A stretch of 64,000 nucleotides of DNA from an uncultured Clostridium sp. (GCA_900539375.1 UQBY01000002.1:133836-197835); one strand, 5' to 3'. Positions 25,454 to 35,126 are shown, counted from the stretch's first letter. A program made the numbers and translations. The notes: a model not told the origin generated them from the letters alone.

Positions 25454-26773
25454 ATGAATAGTAGAGAAATTGCAGTAAAAGTATTAGATAGAGTTATAAG
25501 AGAAGGAGCTTATTCTAATATAATACTTTCAAAAGAATTAAATGCATCAGATTTATCTGATCAAGATAAAGGACTTACAACAGAAATTGTTTATGGAACT
25601 TTAAGAAGATTAAAAACAATAGATATGATTTTAGCCTCTTTAGTTAAAGATTTATCTGTAATGGATAAAAAGGTATTAACTATTTTAAGAGTAGCTATAT
25701 ATCAAATGAAATTTTTAGATAAGATTCCACCTTATGCAGCCTGTAATGAAGCTGTAGAACTTGCAAAGGAAGTTTCAGAAAAAGATGGAAAGTTAGTAAA
25801 TGGAATATTAAGAAACTATTTAAGTAAAGATGGAAATGTAGAAATTAATTTTAGAAATAAAATTGATGAATTAGCATTTAATTTATCCTTTGAACCTTGG
25901 ATGATAAGAATGCTTATAAAACAATATGGTGAAGCAGAAGCTATAAGAATATTAGAAGAACTTAATAATACTCCAGGGGTAACAGTAAGAGTTAACAATA
26001 TTAAAGCAGATTATGAAGATGTATTTGAAGAATTAGAATCTGAAGGTTATGAAGTTGAAGAAGGAGAAGTTTGTCCTGAAGCAATCTCAATAACAGGTGG
26101 AAAAGGAATAGAAAAAAATCAAGCATTTATTGATGGTAAAATAACAGTTCAAGATGAAAGTGCTATGCTTATTGCACCATTATTAGATATTGAAGATAAT
26201 CTTACAGTTATAGATTTATGTTGTGCACCTGGTGGAAAAACAACTCATATAGGAGAACTTTTAAACAACACAGGAAAAGTATTAGCTTTTGATTTATATC
26301 CACAAAAATTAGAACTTGTTAGAGAAAATGCTGAAAGATTAGGTATAACAAATATTGATTTAGGAGAAATGGATGCAACAAAGCTTAATGTTAATTTAAT
26401 AGGTCTTGCAGATAGAGTGCTTATTGATGTTCCATGTTCTGGAATAGGTATAATAAGAAAGAAACCAGAAATAAAATGGACTAAAAAGAGAAGTGAAATA
26501 AAAGAACTTGTAGAAATTCAAAGACAAATAATGGATAATGCTTGGGAATACTTAAAGAAAGATGGAGTTATGGTATATTCAACTTGTACTGTTAATAAAG
26601 AAGAAAATCAAGAAAATATAACATGGTTTTTAAATAAGCATAAAGATGCAAAAATTGAAAAGATATTTGTTGGAAGAGAAGAAAATCTAAGATATGATGA
26701 TTTAGGAACATTAACAATATTCCCAAATCAATATATGGATGGATTCTTTGTAACTAAGATTAAAAAATGTTAG
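25454..26773 (+). CDS. rsmB: 16S rRNA m5C967 methyltransferase RsmB
   Basis: S-adenosylmethionine-dependent RNA methyltransferase. The N-terminal part (about 1-140) is a NusB-like RNA-binding domain (SREIAVKVLDRVIREGAYS), and the C-terminal part is a Rossmann methyltransferase with DLCCAPGGKTTHI, the motif IV cysteine in DVPCSGIG and the catalytic motif VYSTCT. At 439 residues it is full length. The rlmN ribosome site and an alternative start lie within its last codons. Confidence 0.95.
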   Translation: MNSREIAVKVLDRVIREGAYSNIILSKELNASDLSDQDKGLTTEIVYGTLRRLKTIDMILASLVKDLSVMDKKVLTILRVAIYQMKFLDKIPPYAACNEAVELAKEVSEKDGKLVNGILRNYLSKDGNVEINFRNKIDELAFNLSFEPWMIRMLIKQYGEAEAIRILEELNNTPGVTVRVNNIKADYEDVFEELESEGYEVEEGEVCPEAISITGGKGIEKNQAFIDGKITVQDESAMLIAPLLDIEDNLTVIDLCCAPGGKTTHIGELLNNTGKVLAFDLYPQKLELVRENAERLGITNIDLGEMDATKLNVNLIGLADRVLIDVPCSGIGIIRKKPEIKWTKKRSEIKELVEIQRQIMDNAWEYLKKDGVMVYSTCTVNKEENQENITWFLNKHKDAKIEKIFVGREENLRYDDLGTLTIFPNQYMDGFFVTKIKKC

Positions 26774-26781
26774 GAGAATAT

Positions 26782-27804
26782 ATGAATAATATATTAGATT
26801 ATACGCTAGAAGAATTGCAAGAATGGATGAAAGAGAATAAAGAAAGTGCTTTTAGAGCAAAACAAGTTTTTTCATGGATATATAAAGAATGTTTTCAGTT
26901 TGATGAAATGAAAAATATACCTAAAGGACTTAAGGAAAAACTTAAAGAAAATTTCTATATAGGAATTCCTAAAATAGTTCAAGAATATGTTTCTAAATTT
27001 GATGGAACAAAAAAACTTTTATTAGCTTTAGAAGATGGCAATTTAATTGAAAGTGTAATTATGAAGTATAAGTATGGCAATTCTATATGTATTTCTACTC
27101 AAGTTGGTTGTAGAATGGGATGTACATTTTGTGCTTCAACAATAGACGGAAAAGTTAGAGATTTAACAGCAGGAGAAATATTATCTGAAATATTAGTTGC
27201 TCAAAAATTACTTGGAGAAAGAATTTCTAATGTGGTTTTAATGGGAAGCGGAGAACCTTTTGACAACTATGATAATGTTATAAAGTTTTTAGAACTTGTT
27301 AATGCAGAGTATGGACTAAATATTGGGCAAAGACATATTACTTTATCTACCTGTGGTATAGTACCTAAAATATATGATTTAGCAGATAAAGAATATAGTG
27401 TTACTCTTGCAATTTCTCTTCATGCTTTTAGTGATGAAAAAAGAAAAGAAATTATGCCAATAGCAAATAAATATTCAATAAAAGAAATTCTTAAGGCTTG
27501 TAATTATTATATTAATAAAACAAAGAGAAGAATAACTTTTGAATATTCTTTAGTTAAGGACATTAATGATAGTGCTGAAGATGCAAAATCATTAGGTAAG
27601 CTTTTAAAGGGGATGTTATGTCACGTAAATTTAATTCCTGTTAATGAAGTAAAGGAAAATTCATTTAAAAGGTCATCAGAAAAAACTATAAATGAATTTG
27701 AAAAAATTCTTAAAGATATGGGAATTGAAGTTACTGTAAGACGTGAAATGGGAAGTGACATAAATGCAGCCTGTGGACAGCTTAGAAGAAGTTATTTAAA
27801 ATAA
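26782..27804 (+). CDS. rlmN: 23S rRNA A2503 / tRNA A37 C2-methyltransferase RlmN
   Basis: Radical SAM enzyme that methylates C2 of adenosine in 23S rRNA and some tRNAs. The iron-sulfur motif is CRMGCTFCAST; VLMGSGEPFDNYDNV and the resolving-cysteine region INAACGQL near the C-terminus are present. The frame opens at ATG 26767 within rsmB, but TTAGGAG suits ATG 26782, which gives the standard start NNILDYTLEELQEW and 340 residues. Confidence 0.94.
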   Translation: MNNILDYTLEELQEWMKENKESAFRAKQVFSWIYKECFQFDEMKNIPKGLKEKLKENFYIGIPKIVQEYVSKFDGTKKLLLALEDGNLIESVIMKYKYGNSICISTQVGCRMGCTFCASTIDGKVRDLTAGEILSEILVAQKLLGERISNVVLMGSGEPFDNYDNVIKFLELVNAEYGLNIGQRHITLSTCGIVPKIYDLADKEYSVTLAISLHAFSDEKRKEIMPIANKYSIKEILKACNYYINKTKRRITFEYSLVKDINDSAEDAKSLGKLLKGMLCHVNLIPVNEVKENSFKRSSEKTINEFEKILKDMGIEVTVRREMGSDINAACGQLRRSYLK

Positions 27805-27871
27805 TTTTTAGTAAAAAGCTAAAGTCATATAAAAAAAGCTATTTATGGCTATAGTTGAAAGGGAGAATTAA

Positions 27872-28594
27872 ATGGTTGCTATTTTAACTGATGTAGGAAA
27901 TTCAAGAAGTTTAAATGAAGACTTTGCAAGTTATATAGAAAAAGATGATTATAGTGTTTATGTTGTAGCAGATGGTATGGGTGGCCATAATGCAGGAGAA
28001 GTTGCTAGTAGAATGGCTTCTGTTGGTATTGTAGAATATATATATCATCATTTTACTAATATAGAAAAAGAGAAACTTTTAAGAAGGGCTGTTAAAAAAG
28101 TAAATTTAGATGTATTTAATCATTCTAAAGAAAATGAAAAATTAAATGGAATGGGAACTACAATTACTGCTTGTTTAACATTTCAAGATAAAATTCAAGT
28201 TGCAAATGTAGGAGATAGTTCATGTTTTGGAATAAGAAATAATGACATTGTTAAGCTAACTAAAGATCATTCTCTTGTTCAAGAATTAGTTGATGCTGGT
28301 TCAATATCAGAACAACAAGCTAGTAATCATCCTAAAAAGAATATAATTACAAGAGCAGTTGGAACAAGTTCACATGTAGATGTTGATATATTTGAAATGT
28401 ATAAAGATAAATTTGATATTTATATGCTTTGTACAGATGGACTTACCAATGAAGTATCAAGAAAGGAAATTCTAGAAGTAATACATAAAAGTAGCAATTT
28501 AGAGGAAGCTTGCAGCAAACTTGTTGAATTAGCTAAATACAGAGGTGGAAAGGATAATATAACAGTATTGTTGTTTGGAGGAGAGAAAAGATGA
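27872..28594 (+). CDS. prpC: PP2C-type serine/threonine phosphatase PrpC (Stp)
   Basis: Removes phosphate from proteins phosphorylated by the partner kinase PrkC. The 240 residues hold the PP2C metal motifs: SRSLNEDFA, VVADGMGGHNAGEVAS, NVGDSSCFG, CTDGLTNEV and the final RGGKDNITVLL. It overlaps the kinase by four bases (ATGA), the usual coupled arrangement. GGGAGAA lies ahead of the ATG. Confidence 0.96.
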   Translation: MVAILTDVGNSRSLNEDFASYIEKDDYSVYVVADGMGGHNAGEVASRMASVGIVEYIYHHFTNIEKEKLLRRAVKKVNLDVFNHSKENEKLNGMGTTITACLTFQDKIQVANVGDSSCFGIRNNDIVKLTKDHSLVQELVDAGSISEQQASNHPKKNIITRAVGTSSHVDVDIFEMYKDKFDIYMLCTDGLTNEVSRKEILEVIHKSSNLEEACSKLVELAKYRGGKDNITVLLFGGEKR

Positions 28595-30750
28595 TAGGAC
28601 AAATATTGGGAAATAGATATGAGATTCTAGAAAAAATTGGCGAAGGTGGAATGTCAGAAGTATATAAAGCTAGATGTAATAAGCTTAATAGATTTGTAGC
28701 AGTAAAAATTCTTAAAGAATCTCTTGCAAATAATGAAGAAATTGTTGAAAAGTTTAAAAAGGAAGCAACTGCAATAGCTGCTTTATCAGATAATAATATA
28801 GTTAATGTTTTAGATGTAGGAACACAAGATAATATTAATTATATTGTAATGGAACTTGTTAAAGGGAAAACTTTAAAAGAATTAATAGTTGAATTTGGAA
28901 AAATGAATTATGAAACAGCTGTGAAGATAGGAATTCAAGTGGCTAAAGCTTTAGATTGTGCTCATAAAAATGGAATAATTCACAGAGATGTAAAACCTCA
29001 AAATATTTTAGTTACAGAAGATGGTGTTATAAAGGTTACAGACTTTGGAATAGCTAAGTCTTCAGGTTCTAAAACTCTTACAAATTCTTCAACAGTTATG
29101 GGGTCAGCTCATTATTTTTCCCCAGAACAAGCAAAGGGAAGCTTTTTAGATGTTAGAACAGATTTATATTCTTTAGGGGTTGTTTTATATGAAATGACAA
29201 CAGGAAGACTTCCTTTTGATGCAGAATCTCCAGTAACTGTTGCATTAAAGCATATACAAGAAGAGCCAATACCACCAAAGCAAATTAACTCTAAAATACC
29301 AGAAAGTTTAAATAATCTTATTTTAAAAGCTATGAGTAAAGACCCAAATAAAAGGTATCAAACTGCAAGAGAACTTATAAATGACCTTCAAAAGATAAAA
29401 GATGACCCTAATGTAAAAATAGGAGCAGATCTTAACGAAGATGATGGACATACAATAATAATGAGTGCAGTAAATCCAGATGAAATAAAAAATATTAAAA
29501 ATTCAGCTATGTCTTCTAAAGATGATGATGATTATGATGATGAAAATGAAGATGATAATAATTATTATGACGATGAAGAAGAAGATGATGATGATTATGA
29601 TGATGATTATTACGATGATGATGATTATTATGAAGATGAAGATGATGATGATAATTACTATAAGAGAAAAAAAGGTAATAATAAATCAAAAAAAATAATA
29701 GTAACTATAGTAAGTATTTTAGCAATTCTTATTATAGGAACAGTTGGATATAATGTTCTTGGAAAGAGTTCTGGAAGCAGTAGTAGTAATAAAAAAGAAA
29801 TAAAAGTTCCTAATATAGAAGGAATGACTATTGAACAAGCTAAAACTGAATTAAGTAAGTTAGGATTAAAACTTGTTGAAGGTGGAACTGAAGAAAGTGA
29901 TAAACCAGAAGGTACAATTATAAGTGTTTATCCTAAAGTTGGAACAGCTGTAAAAGCAAGTACTGAAGTAAGAGTTATAGTAAGTGGTGGACAGACAAGT
30001 ATAAAGATGCCTGATTTAACAGAATCTACCCTTGAAGATGCTAAAGCTTTATTAGAAGATAGTGGACTTACTAATTATGAAGTTGTTGAAAAATATTCAA
30101 ATAGTATTAAAGCAGGAGAAGTAATAGGAACAGACCCAGATGCAGGTGAAGAAGTTTCAGATGACACTAAGATAACTATATATGTAAGTAAAGGTCCAGA
30201 AATCAAATATGTAACTGTAGAAGATGTTAGAGGAATGTCTGAAAATAGAGCAAAGAGTACCCTTGAAGCAGCAGGATTAAAAGTTGCAGATGTTCAAACA
30301 GTTGAAGTTAAGGATGACAGTAGTGTTAATGTTGTTGTAAAACAATCTATAGAACCAGGAAAAAGTGTTCAAGAAGGAACATCAATTACAATTTATATAG
30401 GATATAAAAAAGAAGAAAAAGAACAAAGTGTAGATGTAAGTGATGTTATTGGTATGACAGGCTCTGATGCTATTGAGTATTTAGTTAGTTTAGGATTTAA
30501 GAGAAGTAATATTACTTTGTCTGGTACAGGAAATAGAAGTGATATTGTAGAAAGTGCAAGTTCTCAATATGCAAAACCAAGTCAAACAATTACATTGTAT
30601 ATGGAAAAAACATCAGAACCAAGTGACACTGATGATAACAATAATAATGGTAATAATAATAATAATAACAATAATAACAATAATAATGGTGAAAATGGTG
30701 AAAATGGTGATAACAATAGTAGCTCAACACAAACAGCTAGTCATAACTAA
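28591..30750 (+). CDS. prkC: Membrane serine/threonine kinase PrkC with PASTA domains
   Basis: Senses peptidoglycan fragments or lipid II outside the cell and phosphorylates cytoplasmic targets; in Bacillus it promotes germination. The kinase domain (about 10-270) has IGEGGMSEVYKA, VAVKILK, HRDVKPQNIL and DFGIAK. An unusually acidic Asp/Tyr-rich tract lies at about 310-357, a transmembrane span at about 367-387, then PASTA repeats near 404-468, 469-538 and 539-606 and a more divergent fourth to about 676. The C-terminus is an asparagine run. At 719 residues it is longer than many homologues because of these tracts. Confidence 0.95.
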   Translation: MIGQILGNRYEILEKIGEGGMSEVYKARCNKLNRFVAVKILKESLANNEEIVEKFKKEATAIAALSDNNIVNVLDVGTQDNINYIVMELVKGKTLKELIVEFGKMNYETAVKIGIQVAKALDCAHKNGIIHRDVKPQNILVTEDGVIKVTDFGIAKSSGSKTLTNSSTVMGSAHYFSPEQAKGSFLDVRTDLYSLGVVLYEMTTGRLPFDAESPVTVALKHIQEEPIPPKQINSKIPESLNNLILKAMSKDPNKRYQTARELINDLQKIKDDPNVKIGADLNEDDGHTIIMSAVNPDEIKNIKNSAMSSKDDDDYDDENEDDNNYYDDEEEDDDDYDDDYYDDDDYYEDEDDDDNYYKRKKGNNKSKKIIVTIVSILAILIIGTVGYNVLGKSSGSSSSNKKEIKVPNIEGMTIEQAKTELSKLGLKLVEGGTEESDKPEGTIISVYPKVGTAVKASTEVRVIVSGGQTSIKMPDLTESTLEDAKALLEDSGLTNYEVVEKYSNSIKAGEVIGTDPDAGEEVSDDTKITIYVSKGPEIKYVTVEDVRGMSENRAKSTLEAAGLKVADVQTVEVKDDSSVNVVVKQSIEPGKSVQEGTSITIYIGYKKEEKEQSVDVSDVIGMTGSDAIEYLVSLGFKRSNITLSGTGNRSDIVESASSQYAKPSQTITLYMEKTSEPSDTDDNNNNGNNNNNNNNNNNNGENGENGDNNSSSTQTASHN

Positions 30751-30757
30751 TTAAAAA

Positions 30758-30815
30758 AAGGCAATGTCGTTTTTAGAATATAAAAAATCTAAAAAGGCAT
30801 TGCCTTAAATTTTAT
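30758..30815 (+). terminator. Hairpin after prkC, probable terminator
   Basis: AAGGCAATG (30758-30766) pairs with CATTGCCTT (30798-30806), with an inner TTTAGA/TCTAAA. The T-tract is weak (AAATTTTATT), so read-through to rsgA is possible. Confidence 0.6.
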
Positions 30816-30889
30816 TCTAAAAATAGTTTGCAAAAATATAATAAAAATGGTTATTATATTTATGTTAGAAATAAAAAATTGGAGGTAAC

Positions 30890-31765
30890 ATGGAAGGAAA
30901 AATTATTAAAGGAATAGGTGGATTTTATTACATAAAGACTAGTGAAGGAATAATAGAATGTAAAGCAAGAGGAAAATTTCGTCATAAAGATATGAAACCT
31001 ATGGTTGGAGATAATGTTACAATTCAGGTAATGAAAAATGGAAAAGGTGTTATAGAGGATATACATGAAAGAAAAAGTGAACTTATACGTCCAACTGTTG
31101 CAAATATAACTTTAGCCTTTGTTGTATTTGCAGTAAAAAATCCAGATTTAAATTTTGACCTTTTAAATAGATTTTTGGTTTTATGCGAAAGTAATAACAT
31201 AGAACCTGTTGTATGTTTAAATAAGGTGGATTTGGTTTCAGAAGAAGAAAGGGAAAATCTTAAACAAAAAATAAATGATATAGGCTATGAAGTGCTATTT
31301 ATAAAGGCTAAAGATGGAGAAGGAATAGAAAGTCTTAGAGAGAGAATGAAAGGAAATACTACTGTTTTGTGTGGTCCTTCTGGAGTCGGAAAATCAACTT
31401 TAATAAATAGTCTTATATTTAAAGAACATATGGAAACTGGAATTGTAAGTGAAAAAATAGGACGTGGAAGACATACAACAAGACATAGTGAACTTATAGA
31501 AATAGAAGATGGTTATATTGTAGATACACCAGGTTTTTCTACATTAAATGTTTCATTTATTCCTAAAGAAGAACTTAAATATTGTTTCCCTGAATTTAGT
31601 GAATATAATGATTGCTGTAAATTTAGAGGTTGTCTTCACTACAAGGAACCAGGTTGTGCTGTAAAGACTGCTGTAGAAGATAAAATAATAAAAGAACATA
31701 GATATGAATTTTATGTAAGAATTTTAGAAGAAATTATAGAGAATGAAAAATATAAAAAATGGTAA
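30890..31765 (+). CDS. rsgA: Ribosome small-subunit GTPase RsgA
   Basis: Circularly permuted GTPase that checks late 30S assembly. N-terminal OB fold (about 1-65), then motifs in permuted order: NKVD (G4), GPSGVGKST (G1) and DTPGFS (G3). The zinc region CKFRGCLHYKEPGC is near the C-terminus. The 291 residues are full length. TTGGAGG precedes the ATG. In many Firmicutes rpe lies between rsgA and thiN; here thiN follows directly. Confidence 0.95.
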   Translation: MEGKIIKGIGGFYYIKTSEGIIECKARGKFRHKDMKPMVGDNVTIQVMKNGKGVIEDIHERKSELIRPTVANITLAFVVFAVKNPDLNFDLLNRFLVLCESNNIEPVVCLNKVDLVSEEERENLKQKINDIGYEVLFIKAKDGEGIESLRERMKGNTTVLCGPSGVGKSTLINSLIFKEHMETGIVSEKIGRGRHTTRHSELIEIEDGYIVDTPGFSTLNVSFIPKEELKYCFPEFSEYNDCCKFRGCLHYKEPGCAVKTAVEDKIIKEHRYEFYVRILEEIIENEKYKKW

Positions 31766-31791
31766 TAATTTAAAGAGAGAAGGAAATTTTA

Positions 31792-32427
31792 ATGAGAGCA
31801 ATTATAATAAGTGGAGGAAAAGCTCCCTCAAAGGAGTTACTTTTAAGTTATATTAAAGAAGATGATATATTAATAGGGGTAGATAAAGGGTGTGATGTTT
31901 TTTATGAGTATAATATAATTCCTAATATTATTTTAGGAGATTTTGACTCTGCAAAAAAAGAATACATTGAAGAATTTATAAAAAAGGGAGTTAAAATAGA
32001 AAAGTATAATCCAGAAAAGGATTATACAGATACTCATTTAGGATATATTAAAGCAAAAGAAGCTAATGCAGATGAAATTATAATGTTTGGAGTAACAGGA
32101 ACTAGAATAGATCATACTTTAGCAAACTTTGGCATATTATTTATGGCTCTAAAAGATAAAATAAAATTAGAAATAATAGATGATAATAATAGAATTTTTA
32201 TAATTGATAAAAACACAACATTTAAAGGAAAAAAAGGTGAACTTATAAGCTTTCATGCCCTTTCAAATGTAGTTAAAAATGTAAATATAGAAGGAGCAAA
32301 GTATACTCTTAAAAATTATGATATGACCCTTTTAGAACCTAGAGCTATTTGTAATGAATTTTTAGATAAGGATATAACAATATCTTTTGATAAGGGAATA
32401 ATAATGGTAATTTTCCCAATGGATTAA
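31792..32427 (+). CDS. thiN: Thiamine diphosphokinase
   Basis: Converts thiamine to thiamine pyrophosphate using ATP. The 211-residue protein shows the N-terminal catalytic acidic motifs GVDKGCD and LGDFDSA, KDYTDTHLG, then GVTGTRIDHTLAN and a C-terminal TPK-B1 thiamine-binding beta domain (SFHALSNVVKNVNIEGAKY). It is located downstream of rsgA as in B. subtilis. Confidence 0.93.
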   Translation: MRAIIISGGKAPSKELLLSYIKEDDILIGVDKGCDVFYEYNIIPNIILGDFDSAKKEYIEEFIKKGVKIEKYNPEKDYTDTHLGYIKAKEANADEIIMFGVTGTRIDHTLANFGILFMALKDKIKLEIIDDNNRIFIIDKNTTFKGKKGELISFHALSNVVKNVNIEGAKYTLKNYDMTLLEPRAICNEFLDKDITISFDKGIIMVIFPMD

Positions 32428-32493
32428 AATGTACACAATTTGTATAACTATAACATAATATAAAATAGAATATAAAAATTGGAGGTATAAGAA

Positions 32494-32565
32494 ATGAAAA
32501 TTCTAGCTATAAAATTACCTAACTTTATTTCAAAGTTTTTAAGATTTTTTAGAAGAAAAAAATAA
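32494..32565 (+). CDS. spoVM: Stage V sporulation protein M (SpoVM), 23 residues
   Basis: Amphipathic peptide that recognises the curved forespore membrane and anchors SpoIVA there to start coat assembly. The product begins MKILAIKLPNFISKF and ends in a basic RRKK, closely like B. subtilis SpoVM (which begins MKFYTIKLPKF). TTGGAGG lies eight bases before the ATG. The position between thiN and rpmB is also that of B. subtilis spoVM. A sigma-E promoter is expected; CATAATAT upstream is a possible -10. Confidence 0.92.
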   Translation: MKILAIKLPNFISKFLRFFRRKK

Positions 32566-32681
32566 TAGAAGAAAATGATGAGATACATAAAAACTCATTA
32601 TTAATAAGCTATTAATAAAAAATAAAGACAATACATTTTGTTTCTATATGCCTCTAAAGATTAAGATAATATTTTATAAAT

Positions 32682-32713
32682 AAAAAAATGCAATTTTTCT
32701 TACTAAATTGCAT
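32682..32713 (-). terminator. Intrinsic terminator of rpmB
   Basis: Minus strand ATGCAATTT (32713-32705) pairs with AAATTGCAT (32696-32688) and is followed by seven T. Confidence 0.88.
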
Positions 32714-32732
32714 CTTTCTATTGCTATTAAAT

Positions 32733-32924
32733 TTATATAGCTCTTTGAACCTTACCTGATCTAAGGCATCTTGTACAAACATGAACTGTCTTTGGAGTTC
32801 CGTTAACTAAAGCCTTTACTCTCTTTATGTTAGGAGCCCAAGTTCTCTTTGATTGACGATGAGAGTGACTGAATTGTACACCAGCAACAACGCCTTTATT
32901 GCATATTTCGCATCTTCTTGACAC
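32733..32924 (-). CDS. rpmB: 50S ribosomal protein L28
   Basis: Structural protein of the large ribosomal subunit, 63 residues. The sequence SRRCEICNKG, SHSHRQSKRTWAPN and VCTRCLRSGKV includes two CxxC pairs, the zinc-binding form of L28. The start is GTG at 32924, preceded by AAGGAGGTG; the upstream in-frame ATG (32966) would add 14 residues that are not part of L28 and that include the ribosome site. It is encoded opposite to its neighbours. Confidence 0.95.
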   Translation of the reverse strand: MSRRCEICNKGVVAGVQFSHSHRQSKRTWAPNIKRVKALVNGTPKTVHVCTRCLRSGKVQRAI

Positions 32925-33048
32925 TTGAAAACACCTCCTTATATAGTGAAGATAATATCTCTTCAATAGGACAAAAAGATTTTATCATAAAAGCAATAGA
33001 GTGTGCAAGTAAATTTTAAAAAAAAATTAGAATTATATTTTATAAACC

Positions 33049-33077
33049 TTGAATAATATAAATTTCTAATATAAAAT
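33049..33077 (+). promoter_or_regulatory. Promoter of the asp23-fakA unit
   Basis: TTGAAT (33049-33054), 17 bases, TAAAAT (33072-33077), 30 bases before the ATG. Confidence 0.7.
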
Positions 33078-33107
33078 ATAGCTAATGGATTATAAGGAGG
33101 AATTGTA

Positions 33108-33458
33108 ATGGTAGGATTTTCAAAAGAAAATGGAAAAATACATTACTCAGATGAAGTTTTAGCAAAAATAATAGGATTATCAACAATGGAATGTTATGGC
33201 GTTGTAGGTATGGTATCTCAAAATGCTAGTGATGGCCTATGGCAACTTATGAGAATAGAAAACTTAGCTAGGGGAGTAAAAATAAAACTTACAGAAGATG
33301 AAAAATTAAATATTGAATTATTTGTTATGGTTGAGTATGGAACAAAGATATCAGTTATAGCTAATAATATAATTCAAAAGGTACGTTACAGCGTGGAAAA
33401 TTATACAGGAATAAAAGTAGCATCAATAACAGTTAACGTTCAAGCTGTAAGAGTCTAG
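33108..33458 (+). CDS. Asp23/Gls24 (DUF322) family envelope stress protein
   Basis: Protein of 116 residues with the family pattern YSDEVLAKIIGLSTMECYGVVGM, then MVEYGTKISVIANNIIQKVR and a final beta strand ASITVNVQAVRV. Members sit at the membrane and are linked to cell-envelope stress; function is not defined. In Firmicutes it regularly precedes the fatty acid kinase gene, here by 12 bases. Confidence 0.92.
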   Translation: MVGFSKENGKIHYSDEVLAKIIGLSTMECYGVVGMVSQNASDGLWQLMRIENLARGVKIKLTEDEKLNIELFVMVEYGTKISVIANNIIQKVRYSVENYTGIKVASITVNVQAVRV

Positions 33459-33470
33459 GAGGATTTAATA

Positions 33471-35126
33471 ATGGAATACAAAGCAATAAATGGCCATGAT
33501 TTTTATAACATGGTAATAAATGCTAGTAATAGATTGGCTGAAAACAGTGAATTTGTAAATTCACTTAATGTTTTCCCAGTACCAGATGGAGATACTGGAA
33601 CTAATATGTCAATGACATTTAAAGCAGCAGTAAAAGAAATTGAAAATATAAACTCTAAATCTATTGGAGAAGTATCAAAAAAGCTTGCTAAAGGAGCTTT
33701 AATGGGAGCAAGAGGAAATTCAGGAGTAATTTTATCTCAAATTTTAAGAGGTATATCTAAAGGATTTGAAAATTTAGAAAGTGCTGATGCTTCTCAAGTT
33801 GCAGTGGCTTTAAATGAAGGTTCAAAATCTGCTTATAAAGCAGTAATGAGACCAACAGAAGGTACAATTCTTTCAGTTATAAGAGCTACAGCAGAGGAAG
33901 CTGTAAACTCACAAAAAGATGATGTAGCAGCACTTTTAGAAGATGCTACAAAGGCTGCAAAAGTTATGCTTGATAAAACACCAGATTTATTACCAGCTTT
34001 AAAAAAGGCAAAGGTTGTAGATTCAGGTGGAATGGGTCTTTATATAATACTTAAAGGTATGACAGAAGCCCTTTTAGATAATATTGAAGCAACTATAAGT
34101 GATGTAGATATATCTCAAGGAGGACCTTCAAGCACTTCAGGAGCAGGTTCTACTTTAGAAGAAGAAATTAAGTTTGGATATTGTACAGAGTTTATAATTA
34201 TGGGAGATGCTAAAAAAGCAAAAGAATTCCAAGATGAAATAGCACCTCTTGGAGATTGTATGATAGTTGTTGGATATGATGATGTAATAAAGGTTCATAT
34301 TCATACAAATGACCCAGGAATGGTATTATCAAAGGCAGTAAAGCTTGGAGAATTATCAAAAATAAAAATAGATAATATGAGAGAAGAACATAGAGAGATT
34401 CTTGGAATTAAAGAAGCAGAAGGAAAAAATGAAGCTTTAAAAGAAGAACCTTCTTTAGAAGAAGAACATAAAAAGTATGCCTTTATAACAGTTGCTATGG
34501 GAAAGGGTATTACAAACATATTTAAAGATTTAGGTGTTGATTATGTTATTGAAGGTGGTCAAACAATGAATCCTTCAACACAAGATATATTAGATTGTGT
34601 TAATAAAATAAATGCAGACCACATTTTTGTTCTTCCAAATAATAAAAATATTATTATGGCATCAAATCAAGCTGCAGAAATAAGTGATAAAGATGTAAGG
34701 GTAATTCCTACAACTTCAATTCCACAAGGAATAACATGTATAACAATGTTTGATTCTCAAGGTGAAGTGGATGAAAATGAAGAAGAATTAAAAGAATTAA
34801 TTTCTACAGTAAAAACAGGTTCTATAACTTATGCAGTAAGAGATACTGAAATGGATGGAATAGAAATTAAGGAAGGAAATATTCTTGGCTTAATAGAAGG
34901 TAAAATAAAGGAAGTTGGAGAAGATAAATTTGAAGTTACAGAGAAAGTAATTTCAGATATGGTAGATGAAGAAAGTGAACTTATAACTATTTTCTATGGA
35001 GCAGATGTAAAAGAAGAAGAAGTAAATGATTTTATTTCAAAACTTGAAGAAAAGTATGAAGATTTAGATATACAATGTTATAAGGGAGAACAGCCTCTAT
35101 ATTATTTCCTAGTTTCTGTAGAATAA
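33471..35126 (+). CDS. fakA: Fatty acid kinase subunit A (FakA/YloV, DAK2 domain)
   Basis: ATP-binding subunit that phosphorylates fatty acids held by a DegV-type FakB protein so that exogenous acids enter phospholipid synthesis. The N-terminal DAK2 domain (about 8-200) has the nucleotide site NVFPVPDGDTGTNMSMTF and KGALMGARGNSGVILSQILRG; the middle and C-terminal parts match YloV. Full length at 551 residues. The DAK2-PlsX pathway partner PlsX is also encoded in this window (44521). Confidence 0.93.
   Translation: MEYKAINGHDFYNMVINASNRLAENSEFVNSLNVFPVPDGDTGTNMSMTFKAAVKEIENINSKSIGEVSKKLAKGALMGARGNSGVILSQILRGISKGFENLESADASQVAVALNEGSKSAYKAVMRPTEGTILSVIRATAEEAVNSQKDDVAALLEDATKAAKVMLDKTPDLLPALKKAKVVDSGGMGLYIILKGMTEALLDNIEATISDVDISQGGPSSTSGAGSTLEEEIKFGYCTEFIIMGDAKKAKEFQDEIAPLGDCMIVVGYDDVIKVHIHTNDPGMVLSKAVKLGELSKIKIDNMREEHREILGIKEAEGKNEALKEEPSLEEEHKKYAFITVAMGKGITNIFKDLGVDYVIEGGQTMNPSTQDILDCVNKINADHIFVLPNNKNIIMASNQAAEISDKDVRVIPTTSIPQGITCITMFDSQGEVDENEEELKELISTVKTGSITYAVRDTEMDGIEIKEGNILGLIEGKIKEVGEDKFEVTEKVISDMVDEESELITIFYGADVKEEEVNDFISKLEEKYEDLDIQCYKGEQPLYYFLVSVE

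Noticed and set aside
29518..29660. Triplet-rich tract as a tandem repeat or CRISPR-like array
   Set aside because: No unit-spacer structure; it is an in-frame acidic segment of PrkC.
30554..30754. 66-codon plus-strand frame at the end of prkC
   Set aside because: Out-of-frame reading of the Asn-repeat tract; simple repeats stay open in several frames.
32566..32732. Further small gene after spoVM
   Set aside because: Only short, unsupported frames; a weak ATGATGAG/CTCATTAT hairpin without a T-tract and the rpmB terminator are all that is present.
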